Notes: generated from the sequence alone by a model not told the origin. Counted from the first letter of the stretch, positions 18,295 to 27,116 are shown. The stretch is DNA of 64,000 bases from WHSW01 sp963851045 (GCA_963851045.1 CAWKNC010000002.1:1674001-1738000), one strand, 5' to 3'. Made by a program: numbers and translations.

Positions 18295-19153
18295 CCGGCC
18301 CCTGGCCGCTGCGCTTTTTCCCTTCGTTCAGCTCGAGCTCGCGGGTACGGTCGGCCTTGAAGAGGGGCGCTACCTCGGACGCGACCCTGAGCGGGTCCTG
18401 GTCGTCCGCGTCGCCCACCCACCTGCCACCCCCCGGAGGCGGCTGGGACGCGCGAAGCCCAAGGACGCCGACCCGACCGCCTCGCCCGAGCCGGTGCCGA
18501 TGACGACGCTCACGGCGATCACTCCCGAGCCGCTCGGAGACTCAGCCGGCGCGACCCAATGGCTCGCCGGCGTCCGGGCCGACAGCGACGCTCTCGGCGC
18601 GGCGATGACGGACGCGCTTGAGTTCATCAACCGAGCGGTTCACGCACACCGCGCCGCGGTTGGAGACCCCGGCATTCCGGACGTGGTGGCCGACTCCGCC
18701 CTGGCGGTGAGAATCGGGTTCGGCGAGGGCGAGGAGCTTGCCGACGGTCGCTACGCGGAGGCGATCGAGGTTCCGGCCTCGGATCGACGCCATCGCCGCG
18801 CCGCGGCGTTGCGGCCGACGGAACGCGTTGCGGGCGTACTGGCAGGCCGAGAGAACGTCTCAGCCTGTGAGCTGCTCCTGCTGCGCGCACGAGCCGACTT
18901 CGACGCCGGTCGCTCACGCGAAGCGGCGCTACAGCTGCGCGGCGGGGTCGAGGCGATGCTGGCCGACCGAGCCAGCTTCGAGGCTGACGGACAAGAAGAC
19001 GACCTGGCGGCGCTGGTCGAGGGCCGAGCCGCAGTCGAGACGGCCGCCACCGCGGCACTGTCCGGCCGGCCGAGCGCGGAGCAGGCCAGGGCCGCGGAGG
19101 ACGCCCTGCTGATCGCCGAACGAGTCGTGCGCCGCGAGCGCGCCTCGCGGTGA
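18185..19153 (+). CDS. Conserved-looking protein of unknown function
   Basis: The convincing coding part begins near 18302 (LFPFVQLELAGTVGLEEGRYLGR) and runs to 19153. The only canonical in-frame start is GTG at 18185, which overlaps the hydrolase gene by 110 nt and gives an Arg/Pro-rich segment that looks like shadow sequence. A CTG at 18302, just after the hydrolase stop, may be the real start. The body has a small beta-rich N-terminus, a Pro-rich linker and a long Ala/Glu helical C-terminus. I recognise no family. It sits between the wall hydrolase and a methyltransferase. Confidence 0.55.
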   Translation: MRSTTPPYPPSPRTSRCPRKRARATATAPQRRTLASSRPLAAALFPFVQLELAGTVGLEEGRYLGRDPERVLVVRVAHPPATPRRRLGRAKPKDADPTASPEPVPMTTLTAITPEPLGDSAGATQWLAGVRADSDALGAAMTDALEFINRAVHAHRAAVGDPGIPDVVADSALAVRIGFGEGEELADGRYAEAIEVPASDRRHRRAAALRPTERVAGVLAGRENVSACELLLLRARADFDAGRSREAALQLRGGVEAMLADRASFEADGQEDDLAALVEGRAAVETAATAALSGRPSAEQARAAEDALLIAERVVRRERASR

Positions 19154-19187
19154 ATCTCACCATGAGCCACATGGCCGAGCTTGCCGT

Positions 19188-19799
19188 ATGACGGGTCCGC
19201 TCGACGATTTGATCGAACGGGAGATCGACCTTCCGAATGGACCCATGCGGTTGCTTCAGCCCCGCGAGGTCGCCGAGCTGCCCGACGAGGGCGAGATTCA
19301 ATGGGCGCCTATCGCGCCTTACTGGGCGGTCCTGTGGCGCAGCGGTATCGCCCTCGCGGAAAAGCTCGATCGCGGCGGACTGAAGGGACGCCGGGTCGTT
19401 GAGCTCGGCTGCGGGCTCGGTCTGCCGAGTCTCGCCGCGGCACGCGCCGGGGCGGAGGTGCTTGCGACCGACATCGACCCCGACGCACTCAGGCTGCTCG
19501 AGCGAAACGCGCAGGCCAACGACCTCGAGGTGGGTACGGCGGTCGTCGACTGGGCAGACCCGGGACCCCTGCTGGAGCGAGCCCCGTTCGACCTCGTGGT
19601 CGCTGCAGACCTTCTCTATGAGGACACAGCCGTCGACCACCTGCGGTCGCTGATGCCAAAGCTGGCCGCGCAGGCGCTGCTGGCCGATCCTGGCCGCCCG
19701 GCCGGAGACGCGCTGCTCGACCGCCTCGACCACTCGGTCGAAACCCAGCGCGAGACCCGCGGCGTCGTCCGCCTGTACCGCCTGACATTCAGCACCTGA
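19188..19799 (+). CDS. SAM-dependent methyltransferase (METTL/lysine methyltransferase-like)
   Basis: 203 residues. It has a Rossmann methyltransferase core with motif I VVELGCGLGLPSLAAA, the acidic strand-2 end LATDIDPDAL, and motif IV DLVVAADLLYED. The N-terminal string WAPIAPYWAVLWRSGIALAEKL matches the group of class I enzymes related to METTL/nicotinamide N-methyltransferases. Some of these methylate protein lysines (for example EF-Tu or ribosomal proteins). The substrate is unknown. The gene end is embedded in the repeat element that follows. Confidence 0.8.
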   Translation: MTGPLDDLIEREIDLPNGPMRLLQPREVAELPDEGEIQWAPIAPYWAVLWRSGIALAEKLDRGGLKGRRVVELGCGLGLPSLAAARAGAEVLATDIDPDALRLLERNAQANDLEVGTAVVDWADPGPLLERAPFDLVVAADLLYEDTAVDHLRSLMPKLAAQALLADPGRPAGDALLDRLDHSVETQRETRGVVRLYRLTFST

Positions 19800-19960
19800 C
19801 CTTCACACCCCGCAGCACCCGACTCCACCCCGCAGCACCTGACTCCACCCCGCCGCACCTGAACTGATCGGCCTCGGTACCGCTCAGCGGTAGCCAGGCC
19901 GATCAGTTCGGGGCGGCGATCAGTTCGGGGATCGGGCGTCAGTTCGGGGATCGGGCGTCA
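19786..19960. repeat. Tandem repeats flanking a long hairpin between convergent genes
   Basis: Left of centre are about four copies of a roughly 20-nt unit ending AGCACCTGAC (19786-19864). The centre is a hairpin with perfect 14-bp arms 19861-19874 and 19896-19909, extended inward by near-complementary GGTACCGCT/AGCGGTAGCC. Right of centre are three copies of GATCAGTTCGGGG-type units of 17-20 nt (19901-19956). The outermost units contain the stop codons of the two convergent genes (TGAC at the left, GTCA at the right). It probably acts as a bidirectional terminator. Confidence 0.75.
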
Positions 19961-21709
19961 GTCGTCCGCGCTCATGTAGGCCTCGGGGTCGGCCTCCACG
20001 AGGGTGAGTAGCGCCGCGACGACGTCAGGGTCGAACTGGCTACCGGCGTTGTCGCGAAGCTCGACGAGTGCCTGCTCGCGTGTCAGCGCGCGCCGGTAAG
20101 GGCGGTCGCTGGTCATCGCGTGGTAGGCGTCGCAGGCAAGGGTGATCCGGCTGGCGATCGGGATCGCGTCGGCGACGAGGCCGTCGGGGTATCCGCCGCC
20201 GTCGTAGCGCTCATGCTCGGCGCGGATCGCAGGAGCGAGATGAGCGAGGCTCTCGGTATTGGCGACGACGCGCTCGCCCACCGCAGGGTGCTGGCGCATC
20301 AGCTGCCACTCGGCATCGCTCAGGGGCCCGCGCTTGAGCAGGATCGAGTCGGGGATTCCCACCTTGCCGATGTCGTGAAGAACAGCGACCTGCTCGACCT
20401 CGAGGGTCTCCTGCTGGTCGAGCCCGAGCTGACCGGCAACTCCCCTCGCAAGCTTGACGACGATCCGCGAGTGCTCGCCGGTGTACTGGTCGCGCGCCTC
20501 GAGTGCCGCAAGAAGCGCGTGAATGCCGGTGATCTCCGCAGCCGCCTCGCGCTCGTCGCGCGCCGTGCGCTCCTGGGTCGCGGTGTCGTCGACGAGCGCC
20601 GCAACGAAGCGGATCATGGTGTCGCCGTCGGCAGAACTGCCGCCGTCGGCAGGACTGTCGCTCTCGACAGATGGTGAGGGCTCGGACGCGAGCTCGGTCT
20701 CGACGACGTTGGCGACCTGGCGGTCGTCAAGGAACTGCGCGAGCCGTGAGAGGTCAAGCGGCAGCTGCTCGCGGGCGATGCCGAGTATCCGGCGAATGCG
20801 TGCTTCGGCGCGCGGATCAACGGCGGCATCCTCGTCAGACTCTGGCTTCGCCTTCTTGAGCTCGGCCTCGGCCGCCCTGAGCAAGTCCTCGGTGCTGTCG
20901 CCGTCATACGGAAAGGCGGCGATTCCGATCGAGAGGTTGACCGATATGTCCTCGAGGTCGCTGGCCTCCGCGGCGATGCGCTCGGCCGCGTAGTGCGCTC
21001 GTGCAGCGTCGACCTCGGGGAAGATCATCCCGAAAGTGTCGGCGCCGAGGCGGGCGCTCAGGTCGGGCCGTCTGGACGCGCGCTCGAGCAGCTCGCCGAC
21101 CTCGCGGAGAATCCGGTCGCCCTCGGCTCGCCCGCGCTCGGTATTGATTCGTGCGAACCCGTCGATATCGAAAACGGCGAGTCCGAGCGAGCCGCCGTAG
21201 CGCTGGACACGGGAAATTTCGGCCTCGAGGGCTTCGCGAAAGTCGCTCTGGTTTCGCAGCCCGGTCAGCGGGTCGCGCAGAGCAAGACTATGAAGGCGCT
21301 GGGTCGATGCGATCAGCTCGTACTCCGCGACCTTGCGCTCGGTGATGTCCACAACGTGGGAGATGAAGTGAAGCGGCTTTCCCTCCGCGCTGCGAACGAG
21401 GGAGGTATGGAGAAGGCCCCAAACGATCGAGCCGTCGGCGTGCAAATAGCGTTTCTCGCGCTCGTGCTCGAACTTCTGGCCCGCGATGATCTGGCGCGCC
21501 TCGGCAACCGTGTCGGCCCAGTCATCCGGATGGCTGATGTCCCCAAACCGCACCCCCAACAGGTCATCGAGGCTGCGACCTGTGAACTCGCAGAAGCTGG
21601 CATTGACCGCGAGAAACGAGCCATCGAGGCTCGTGAGGGCCATCGCGATGGGAGCGTTCTCGAACGCGCTGCGAAAAAGCTCGCCTGGGTCCCCCAGTCG
21701 GCGTTCCAT
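19958..21709 (-). CDS. PAS - degenerate GGDEF - HD-GYP signalling protein
   Basis: About 583 residues from ATG 21709 (a GTG at 21757 would add 16). A PAS sensor (about 5-125) ends in a PAC-like segment VVDITERKVAEYEL. The GGDEF domain (DPLTGLRNQSDF... ) has RLGADTFGM in place of the active GGDEF site, so diguanylate cyclase activity is probably lost. The C-terminal HD-GYP domain has YTGEHSRIV, VLHDIGKVGIPDSILLK and YDGGGYPDGL, the metal-binding and GYP motifs of c-di-GMP phosphodiesterases. It lacks membrane helices and is likely a cytoplasmic c-di-GMP hydrolase controlled by PAS. Confidence 0.88.
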   Translation of the reverse strand: MERRLGDPGELFRSAFENAPIAMALTSLDGSFLAVNASFCEFTGRSLDDLLGVRFGDISHPDDWADTVAEARQIIAGQKFEHEREKRYLHADGSIVWGLLHTSLVRSAEGKPLHFISHVVDITERKVAEYELIASTQRLHSLALRDPLTGLRNQSDFREALEAEISRVQRYGGSLGLAVFDIDGFARINTERGRAEGDRILREVGELLERASRRPDLSARLGADTFGMIFPEVDAARAHYAAERIAAEASDLEDISVNLSIGIAAFPYDGDSTEDLLRAAEAELKKAKPESDEDAAVDPRAEARIRRILGIAREQLPLDLSRLAQFLDDRQVANVVETELASEPSPSVESDSPADGGSSADGDTMIRFVAALVDDTATQERTARDEREAAAEITGIHALLAALEARDQYTGEHSRIVVKLARGVAGQLGLDQQETLEVEQVAVLHDIGKVGIPDSILLKRGPLSDAEWQLMRQHPAVGERVVANTESLAHLAPAIRAEHERYDGGGYPDGLVADAIPIASRITLACDAYHAMTSDRPYRRALTREQALVELRDNAGSQFDPDVVAALLTLVEADPEAYMSADD

Positions 21710-21776
21710 TTCGGCGTGTGGAGCGGGAACGTGAGCCACACCCCGATATCGGCACACCGCGGCCGAATGTTGAGTA

Positions 21777-22535
21777 CTAGAGCGCCTCGACCAGCTGTTG
21801 GAGCTCGGCGACCACGTCGCCGTCGAGCTTTACGGCTGCCTCGCCGTCGTATGGAGTCGGCCCCTGCGTGACGATGGCGATGCGTCCACCCGACGCGAGG
21901 GTGAGCTCGGGCAGCCCCGCCACTGGGTACACCTCGAGGGAGGAGCCAACGCAAAGAAGCACGTCGGCGGCGGCGCAGAGAGACTGAGCCTCGGTCATCG
22001 CGGCCTCTGGCAGGAGCTCGCCGAAGAGCACAACGTCGGGTTTGACCTTGCCCGCGCAGCAGACGCAGGTGGCAACTCCGTCCGCGTCGAACAGCTCGCC
22101 CACACCTTCGAGTGGATAGCTCGCGCTGCAGGAGGTGCAGCTCGATGTCGCAATCGAACCGTGGACTTCGATGACGCGCTCTGAGCCAGCCTTGGTGTGC
22201 AGCCGGTCGATGTTCTGTGTGATCACCGCGTCGAGTCGCCCGCAGGCCTCGAGTTCGGCGAGCAGGGTGTGGGCGCGATTCGGACGCTTCTCCCCCAGCT
22301 CGGAAAAACGCGGGCGATAGAAGCGCCAGAACTCCCGAGTGTCGGCATGGAACGCATCGATGTGGGCAACCTTCATCGGGTCGACCTTCTCCCAAAGCCC
22401 CTTGCCGGGAGTGCGGAAATCCGGAATCCCGGAGGGAACGGAGACCCCGGCTCCCGTGAGCGCGACCACCGAGCCGGCGTCGCGAATCAGCGCGGCGAGA
22501 TCGCTCGTCGCGCCCCTGCGGCTACCAACGGCCAC
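21777..22535 (-). CDS. NAD-dependent protein deacylase (sirtuin)
   Basis: A 252-residue Sir2-family enzyme removing acyl groups from lysine with NAD+. Motifs: ALTGAGVSVPSGIPDFRT (NAD loop), TQNIDRLH, catalytic His in EVHGS, zinc cysteines CTSC and CVCC, FGELLPE, and GSSLEVYPVAGL. It starts 3 nt after the stop of the beta-oxidation fusion gene and is surely cotranscribed with it. That suggests it may deacylate this or other fatty acid enzymes. Confidence 0.95.
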   Translation of the reverse strand: MAVGSRRGATSDLAALIRDAGSVVALTGAGVSVPSGIPDFRTPGKGLWEKVDPMKVAHIDAFHADTREFWRFYRPRFSELGEKRPNRAHTLLAELEACGRLDAVITQNIDRLHTKAGSERVIEVHGSIATSSCTSCSASYPLEGVGELFDADGVATCVCCAGKVKPDVVLFGELLPEAAMTEAQSLCAAADVLLCVGSSLEVYPVAGLPELTLASGGRIAIVTQGPTPYDGEAAVKLDGDVVAELQQLVEAL

Positions 22536-22538
22536 CAG

Positions 22539-24539
22539 CTACTTGCCCTGCCACTTCGGGGTGCGCTTGCCAAGGAACGCGCTGATGCCCTCCTTCGCGT
22601 CCTCGGTCGTGAAGGCCTTTGCAAAGCCCTCCTTCTCGGCCTCGATGCCCTCATCGAGGTCCCCCCTGTGCGCGACGCGCTTGATCTCCTCGACGGCAAG
22701 CGGTGCTTGGCCGGCGAGCCGCTTCGCCCAGGAGAGTGCCGTGTCGAGCAGCTCGTGATCGGGCACAACGCGGTTCGCGAGCCCGTACGCCTCGGCTTCG
22801 TCGCTGAGGATCGCATCGCCGATGAGGTTCATCTCGAGCGCCTTGCCGGGTCCGACCAGGCGCGGCAGGCGCTGGGTACCGCCAAAGCCGGGGATAATTC
22901 CCAACTTGATCTCGGGCTGGCCGAAGACGGCCGACTCGGCCGCGATTCGAAAATCGCACGCCATCGCCAGCTCGCAGCCGCCACCGAAGGCGAGCGAGTT
23001 CACGGCGGCAACCGTCGAAACCCGATTCTGGCCCATGTCGCGCAGCAGGGCGTGCCCTGAGTGGATCAGCTCCTCCCCGCCCGCCTCGTCCATCTGCGTG
23101 AACGCCTTGATGTCGGCGCCAGCCGAGAAGACAACGGGGTTTGACGAGGCGATCACAACCGCGCCGATCTCCCCGCCGGACTTGACCTTTTCCCAGACCA
23201 CGCCCAGGTCCTTGATCACCTGTGGCGAGATCGCGTTCATCGGCGGATTAACGAGCCACGCGATGGCGACGTCGCCACGGGTCTCCAGCTTGACCGTGTC
23301 GGTCTGATCGCCCTCGTCGGGCTGCGGGTAGGCGTAGAAGCCGTGGCCGGTCTTCTGACCATGGCGGCCCTGTGCAACCAGGCGGCGCAGGACCGTCGGC
23401 GGCGCGAACCGCTCACCGTGCTCGGTCTCAGCGGCCTCGAGCTTCTCCAGAACCACATCCAGGCCGAGCATGTCGGCTCCCATGAAGGGCGGGAAGATCC
23501 CACGCCGCGGATCCATCCCAGCTCCGGCCATCATCCCGAGGTCGATGTCGCGGACCGTGCAAACGCCCTCCTCGAGGACGAGGCAGGCCTCCACGATCGC
23601 CTTTAGCTTCATCAGCTCGGCGAGCGCCTCGCCGTCGGGTTCGCCGTCGCCCTCGATCTGCGGTTCGCCATTCTCGTAGAAGCCCGAGCCGCCCGACTTC
23701 GCGCCGAGCTTGCCGTCGGCGACCAGCTTCTGCATTCCCTTGTGGACATAGAACGAGTCGCCGTAGGACTCCTGAAGATGCTCGGCGACATGCAGGACGG
23801 TGTCGAGCCCGAGCAGGTCAACCAAGAAGAACGGGCCCATCGGCGCGACGTTCGCAGCGCCAACCGCCTCGTCGATCTGCTTGATCGACAGACCGTGCTC
23901 CTCCTGTGCCCGCCAGATCTCGCCCACCGCGGAATTGAGGATCCGGTTGACGACGAACCCCGGCACCTCTCGACAGGTGATCGGCTGCTTTTTGATCGTC
24001 TGCGCGAAGTTGTACGCAGCCTGAACCACGTCAGGGTCGGTGTCCTCGCCCTCGATGATCTCGACGAGCGGCATCACCGAGGCCGGGTAGAAGAAGTGAA
24101 ATCCGACGACCTTCTCAGGACGCAGCGTCGCATCGCCCATCTCCGAGATCGACAGCGACGACGTGTTCGACGCGAGGATCGCGTGGCCAGGCGTGACCGC
24201 GTCGAGCTCCTCGTAGACCGACTGCTTGATCTCCATCTTCTCGGGGGCCGCCTCGATCACGAAGTCGACGTCTCCGAAGGAGTCGTATGACGTCGTCCCC
24301 TCGATGAGGCCCATGACCTCCTCGAGGCGGGCGTCGGCCTGCTCCTGGGTGAGCTTTTCCTTCTTGACGAGGCGATCGAGCTGACCCTTGGTCACCTCGC
24401 GCGCCTTCTCGAGGCCGTGATCGACGAACTTCTGGTCGATGTCCTTTAAGACGACTGGGATGTCGGACGAGGCGATCGCCTGTGCGATCTCGCCGCCCAT
24501 CGTTCCGGCGCCGACGACGGCGGCCTTCGAGACGAACAT
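22539..24539 (-). CDS. 3-hydroxyacyl-CoA dehydrogenase / enoyl-CoA hydratase fusion
   Basis: 666 residues with two beta-oxidation activities. Residues 1-290 are an NAD+-dependent 3-hydroxyacyl-CoA dehydrogenase (VVGAGTMGGEIAQAI; GFHFFYPASVMPLVEII with the catalytic His). A second dehydrogenase C-terminal-like part runs to about 405. Residues about 415-666 are a crotonase (FSAGADIKAF and SLAFGGGCELAMACDFRIA oxyanion-hole segments; PEIKLGIIPGFGGTQRL). The order is the reverse of E. coli FadB, where the hydratase comes first. The ATG start lies after a small gap from the next gene. It is cotranscribed with the sirtuin. Confidence 0.93.
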   Translation of the reverse strand: MFVSKAAVVGAGTMGGEIAQAIASSDIPVVLKDIDQKFVDHGLEKAREVTKGQLDRLVKKEKLTQEQADARLEEVMGLIEGTTSYDSFGDVDFVIEAAPEKMEIKQSVYEELDAVTPGHAILASNTSSLSISEMGDATLRPEKVVGFHFFYPASVMPLVEIIEGEDTDPDVVQAAYNFAQTIKKQPITCREVPGFVVNRILNSAVGEIWRAQEEHGLSIKQIDEAVGAANVAPMGPFFLVDLLGLDTVLHVAEHLQESYGDSFYVHKGMQKLVADGKLGAKSGGSGFYENGEPQIEGDGEPDGEALAELMKLKAIVEACLVLEEGVCTVRDIDLGMMAGAGMDPRRGIFPPFMGADMLGLDVVLEKLEAAETEHGERFAPPTVLRRLVAQGRHGQKTGHGFYAYPQPDEGDQTDTVKLETRGDVAIAWLVNPPMNAISPQVIKDLGVVWEKVKSGGEIGAVVIASSNPVVFSAGADIKAFTQMDEAGGEELIHSGHALLRDMGQNRVSTVAAVNSLAFGGGCELAMACDFRIAAESAVFGQPEIKLGIIPGFGGTQRLPRLVGPGKALEMNLIGDAILSDEAEAYGLANRVVPDHELLDTALSWAKRLAGQAPLAVEEIKRVAHRGDLDEGIEAEKEGFAKAFTTEDAKEGISAFLGKRTPKWQGK

Positions 24540-24618
24540 TCTGAGATTGATCCTCCGGTGAGGGGGTTAGAGCGCGCCTGAGGCTACTGATCGTCGGCTG
24601 CCTCGGCGAAGCCGCGAG

Positions 24619-25062
24619 CTACTCGCGCGCCTCAACGTCGGCGCGGAAGTCGTCCAGCGAGCGCCGCAGCGATCCGGCGACCTGACCGCGCGCGAAGAAA
24701 ACGTCGGTGAGCCAGGCGAGCGGTCCGCCGCGGCCCACCTGGTACTCGAGCTCCAGCGTCACGCGCGTCCCCTCCCCCTCGACCGCGAAGCGGGTGGTGA
24801 GCTCGCCGCTTGACTGCGGGTCGGTGAAAGCGATCCGGTGAAGCGTGCGCGGCTCATGGGTGAGGACCCGTTCGGTCACAGCGCCGCGCCCCGCTGCATT
24901 GGAGCGCCAGCGGAGGGTGCCGCCCTCGTCCGGATAGCCGTCCGACTGCTCAACGTGGCCAAAGCCCTCGACCCACGCGGTCCAGCCGTCCGGGTCGAAG
25001 TAGCGGGCCCACGTCTCAGCGAGCGAGGCGTCGACCAGGACCGTTTCATCGAGCTTGGCCAC
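24619..25062 (-). CDS. SRPBCC family (polyketide cyclase/START-like) protein
   Basis: 147 residues with the helix-grip layout: an N-terminal strand LDETVLVDASLAETWARYFDPDGW, TLRWRSNA, HRIAFTDPQS, TRVTLELEYQVG, then a long C-terminal helix. The family binds hydrophobic ligands. It has no catalytic residues that can be assigned. It is divergent from the secreted protein at 25132 and lies downstream of nothing obvious on its own strand. Confidence 0.8.
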   Translation of the reverse strand: MAKLDETVLVDASLAETWARYFDPDGWTAWVEGFGHVEQSDGYPDEGGTLRWRSNAAGRGAVTERVLTHEPRTLHRIAFTDPQSSGELTTRFAVEGEGTRVTLELEYQVGRGGPLAWLTDVFFARGQVAGSLRRSLDDFRADVEARE

Positions 25063-25131
25063 ACGGGTCAGCCTATGTCGCCGGGATCCGTGGAGGATCC
25101 ATTAGGCCTGCCAACCCGTACAACTAACGGC

Positions 25132-26265
25132 TTGCACCTCTTGAGATCGAGCACCCGAACCGCCGTGCTGGCGGCCATCGCGGTCGGCGTTGGCGCCCTG
25201 ATGCCCGCCAGCGCTGCCAACGCTGCCAGCGCTGAGCGACCGTCGGCGCACGCCGCCACGACGGGCAAGGGGGGCGAGCTTCGCAAGACGGTCCCGATCA
25301 CTCGGGACTCCGGCGCGGAGCCTCGGGTCGTGCTGTCGATCGGTCCAGGGAAGCTGGGCGGAATCGAGCGGGGAGGGCGGATAGGGCTGTCGTCCGAGGT
25401 CCAGCTCACCGTCGACTGCGACAAGCGCTCACGCCGCTGCGCCGGGCGACCGTATCGCTACGACCCCAGGCTGACCGTCACGCTCGAGCTCGGCAAGCGC
25501 CGAGCAGCAGATGCCCCCGCGAGGGTGATCGCCCGCAGGACCCTCACCTGTCGGCAAAAGCTCCCGAACCGCCAGCACCACTGTCCGGTTGTCTTCGACA
25601 AGGCAATCGCCGTCGGGGATAGGTTTCCGTGCCGGCCCGGCAGGTGCTTCGCCAACGTCGTGGTCTCGGCGTCCAATCCGCGCGCGCGGCCGAACGATCG
25701 GATCATCATCGGCGCCAACAAGCCGAGCGGCCGCATCGTGCAGAACAAGAGCCGCCTCAACGCCTTCGTCCTCTCCGCGGACGCGCGCGGCCGTCGGCTG
25801 GCTAACAACCGCCTGCGAAAGCGGTCGCTGAGGCTGCGCCCGCAACGGAAGGTGCTGCTCTCCCAGAGGGTCGACGGTCTTGAGCGCGGCGACGTGATCT
25901 CGGCGTCAGCCGGCATCCGATCGGACGTTCGCCATCTCGGCTACAACGCGCTTGTCGGAGCCGAGCTCATCATCGCCCGTGGCCCAAACGCGAACGCTCC
26001 CAGCCGGCTGATCCGCCGCTCGGTTTCGCAGGACGGCCACATCAGCCCGATCAACGGCACGAACTGCACGCCGGTCAACTCGCCCTGCCTGACCCGCAAG
26101 GTCGGCGTCGCGACGATCCGCCGCGAGCTGCGCGGCAACTCCGGCGGGCCCCTGCCGCTTTTCGTCAACCTCGTCGTCCGCACCAAGCAGAAGCGCGTGG
26201 ACCGCGAGCACGGCGACCGCCTGCGCCTAAGTCGCGGCCGCCTCGCCGTAGAGCGCTACCGCTGA
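25132..26265 (+). CDS. Secreted protein of unknown function
   Basis: About 377 residues from TTG 25132. An ATG at 25075 is in frame but gives an over-long signal n-region and leaves only 12 nt from the divergent gene. The signal peptide is RSSTRTAVLAAIAVGVGALMPASA, cleaved near ANAAS. The mature part is Arg-rich and beta-strand-like with several Cys pairs (CDKRSRRC, CRQKLPNRQHHC, CRPGRC, CTPVNSPC), implying disulfides outside the cell. No family is recognised. Codon use fits the genome. Confidence 0.6.
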   Translation: MHLLRSSTRTAVLAAIAVGVGALMPASAANAASAERPSAHAATTGKGGELRKTVPITRDSGAEPRVVLSIGPGKLGGIERGGRIGLSSEVQLTVDCDKRSRRCAGRPYRYDPRLTVTLELGKRRAADAPARVIARRTLTCRQKLPNRQHHCPVVFDKAIAVGDRFPCRPGRCFANVVVSASNPRARPNDRIIIGANKPSGRIVQNKSRLNAFVLSADARGRRLANNRLRKRSLRLRPQRKVLLSQRVDGLERGDVISASAGIRSDVRHLGYNALVGAELIIARGPNANAPSRLIRRSVSQDGHISPINGTNCTPVNSPCLTRKVGVATIRRELRGNSGGPLPLFVNLVVRTKQKRVDREHGDRLRLSRGRLAVERYR

Positions 26266-26280
26266 GAGACCAGCCCGAAA

Positions 26281-26727
26281 CTATCCGTAGAGCTCGTCCT
26301 TGATGAGCGTTACGGAACGAATCACCGAGTCGAGAAACGGCTCCAGCTCCTTGCGCAGGCGGGCGTGCTCGCGGCGACCGGCGCCGGTGATCGAGTAATA
26401 GCGGCGGGTGCGGCGATCGGGGTGTTCCCAGTCGCCTTTGATCATCTTGTCGGCCTCGAGCTGGCGCAGAAGCGGATAGATCGTGTTGGGATTCACCGAG
26501 ATCGCGCCCTCCGTGATCCGCTGGATCTCCTCGATCAGCCGGTTGCCGTACTGCGGCTCGCGCTCGATCAGGTGCAAGACGAGCAGCGGAAATAGGTCCC
26601 TGCGCCGGATCTCGCCGCCGAACACGTCCATCGCCCCGCCGCCGCGCCGCTCCGAACCGCCGCGCGTGCGTGCGCTGCGCGCCGCTTTGGCGACGGCGTC
26701 AGCGACGGGCTTGGAGCGCTTGGCCAC
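26281..26727 (-). CDS. PadR family transcriptional regulator
   Basis: 148 residues. After a basic, low-complexity N-terminus the PadR winged helix starts at RRRDLFPLLVLHLIEREPQYGNRLIEEI, continues VNPNTIYPLLRQLEADKMIKG and ends with the wing RRYYSITGAGRREHARL. PadR proteins are dimeric repressors of stress and export genes. It is divergent from the small membrane protein at 26830 with 100 bp between, so that gene is a natural target candidate. Confidence 0.88.
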   Translation of the reverse strand: MAKRSKPVADAVAKAARSARTRGGSERRGGGAMDVFGGEIRRRDLFPLLVLHLIEREPQYGNRLIEEIQRITEGAISVNPNTIYPLLRQLEADKMIKGDWEHPDRRTRRYYSITGAGRREHARLRKELEPFLDSVIRSVTLIKDELYG

Positions 26728-26829
26728 GCCGTGGAGCGTAGGGGGATTGCGTGACGAGCTTCACGGACAAACCACCAGAGCCGGGCATAGGTTGGCCTCA
26801 TTAGCCACATTCGCAACGAGGAGAGCTAC

Positions 26830-27081
26830 ATGTCGCACATGACCGTCAACCAGCGCAACCAGTTCGAGCGAATCGACCTGAGCGTTCCCACAACCGGGGT
26901 GGGCGTCAGAAACCCCAACCGGATCGTTGCCACCAACCTCATCGGCCTGGTGATCCTTGCGGCGCTCGGCTACGCAACCGTCGAGGCGCTCGACAGCTGG
27001 GCCAGGGCGGTCGTCCTCGCGATGATCATCGTGACGGTCCTCGGCGCGATGATCGCCGTCAGCCCAAACCGCCGCGCCTAG
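26830..27081 (+). CDS. Small membrane protein with two TM helices
   Basis: 83 residues. ATG at 26830 follows GAGGAG with good spacing. A soluble 33-residue N-terminus is followed by two hydrophobic segments: IVATNLIGLVILAALGYATV (about 33-52) and AVVLAMIIVTVLGAMIAV (about 60-77). There is no enzymatic motif. A strong terminator-type hairpin follows. Divergent from padR. Confidence 0.7.
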   Translation: MSHMTVNQRNQFERIDLSVPTTGVGVRNPNRIVATNLIGLVILAALGYATVEALDSWARAVVLAMIIVTVLGAMIAVSPNRRA

Positions 27082-27090
27082 CCCACGAAA

Positions 27091-27116
27091 AAGGGCCCCG
27101 CCTGCGCGGGGCCCTT
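27091..27116 (-). terminator. Intrinsic terminator hairpin (11-bp stem)
   Basis: Arms 27091-27101 and 27106-27116 pair perfectly over 11 bp with a 4-nt loop. On the minus strand the stem is followed by TTTTTCG, so it terminates the acyl-CoA dehydrogenase gene. It could also act on the plus strand for the small membrane protein, where the tail is less T-rich. Confidence 0.85.

Noticed and set aside
19800..19957. CRISPR array in the repeat element
   Set aside because: Repeats are adjacent without unique spacers and there are no cas genes.
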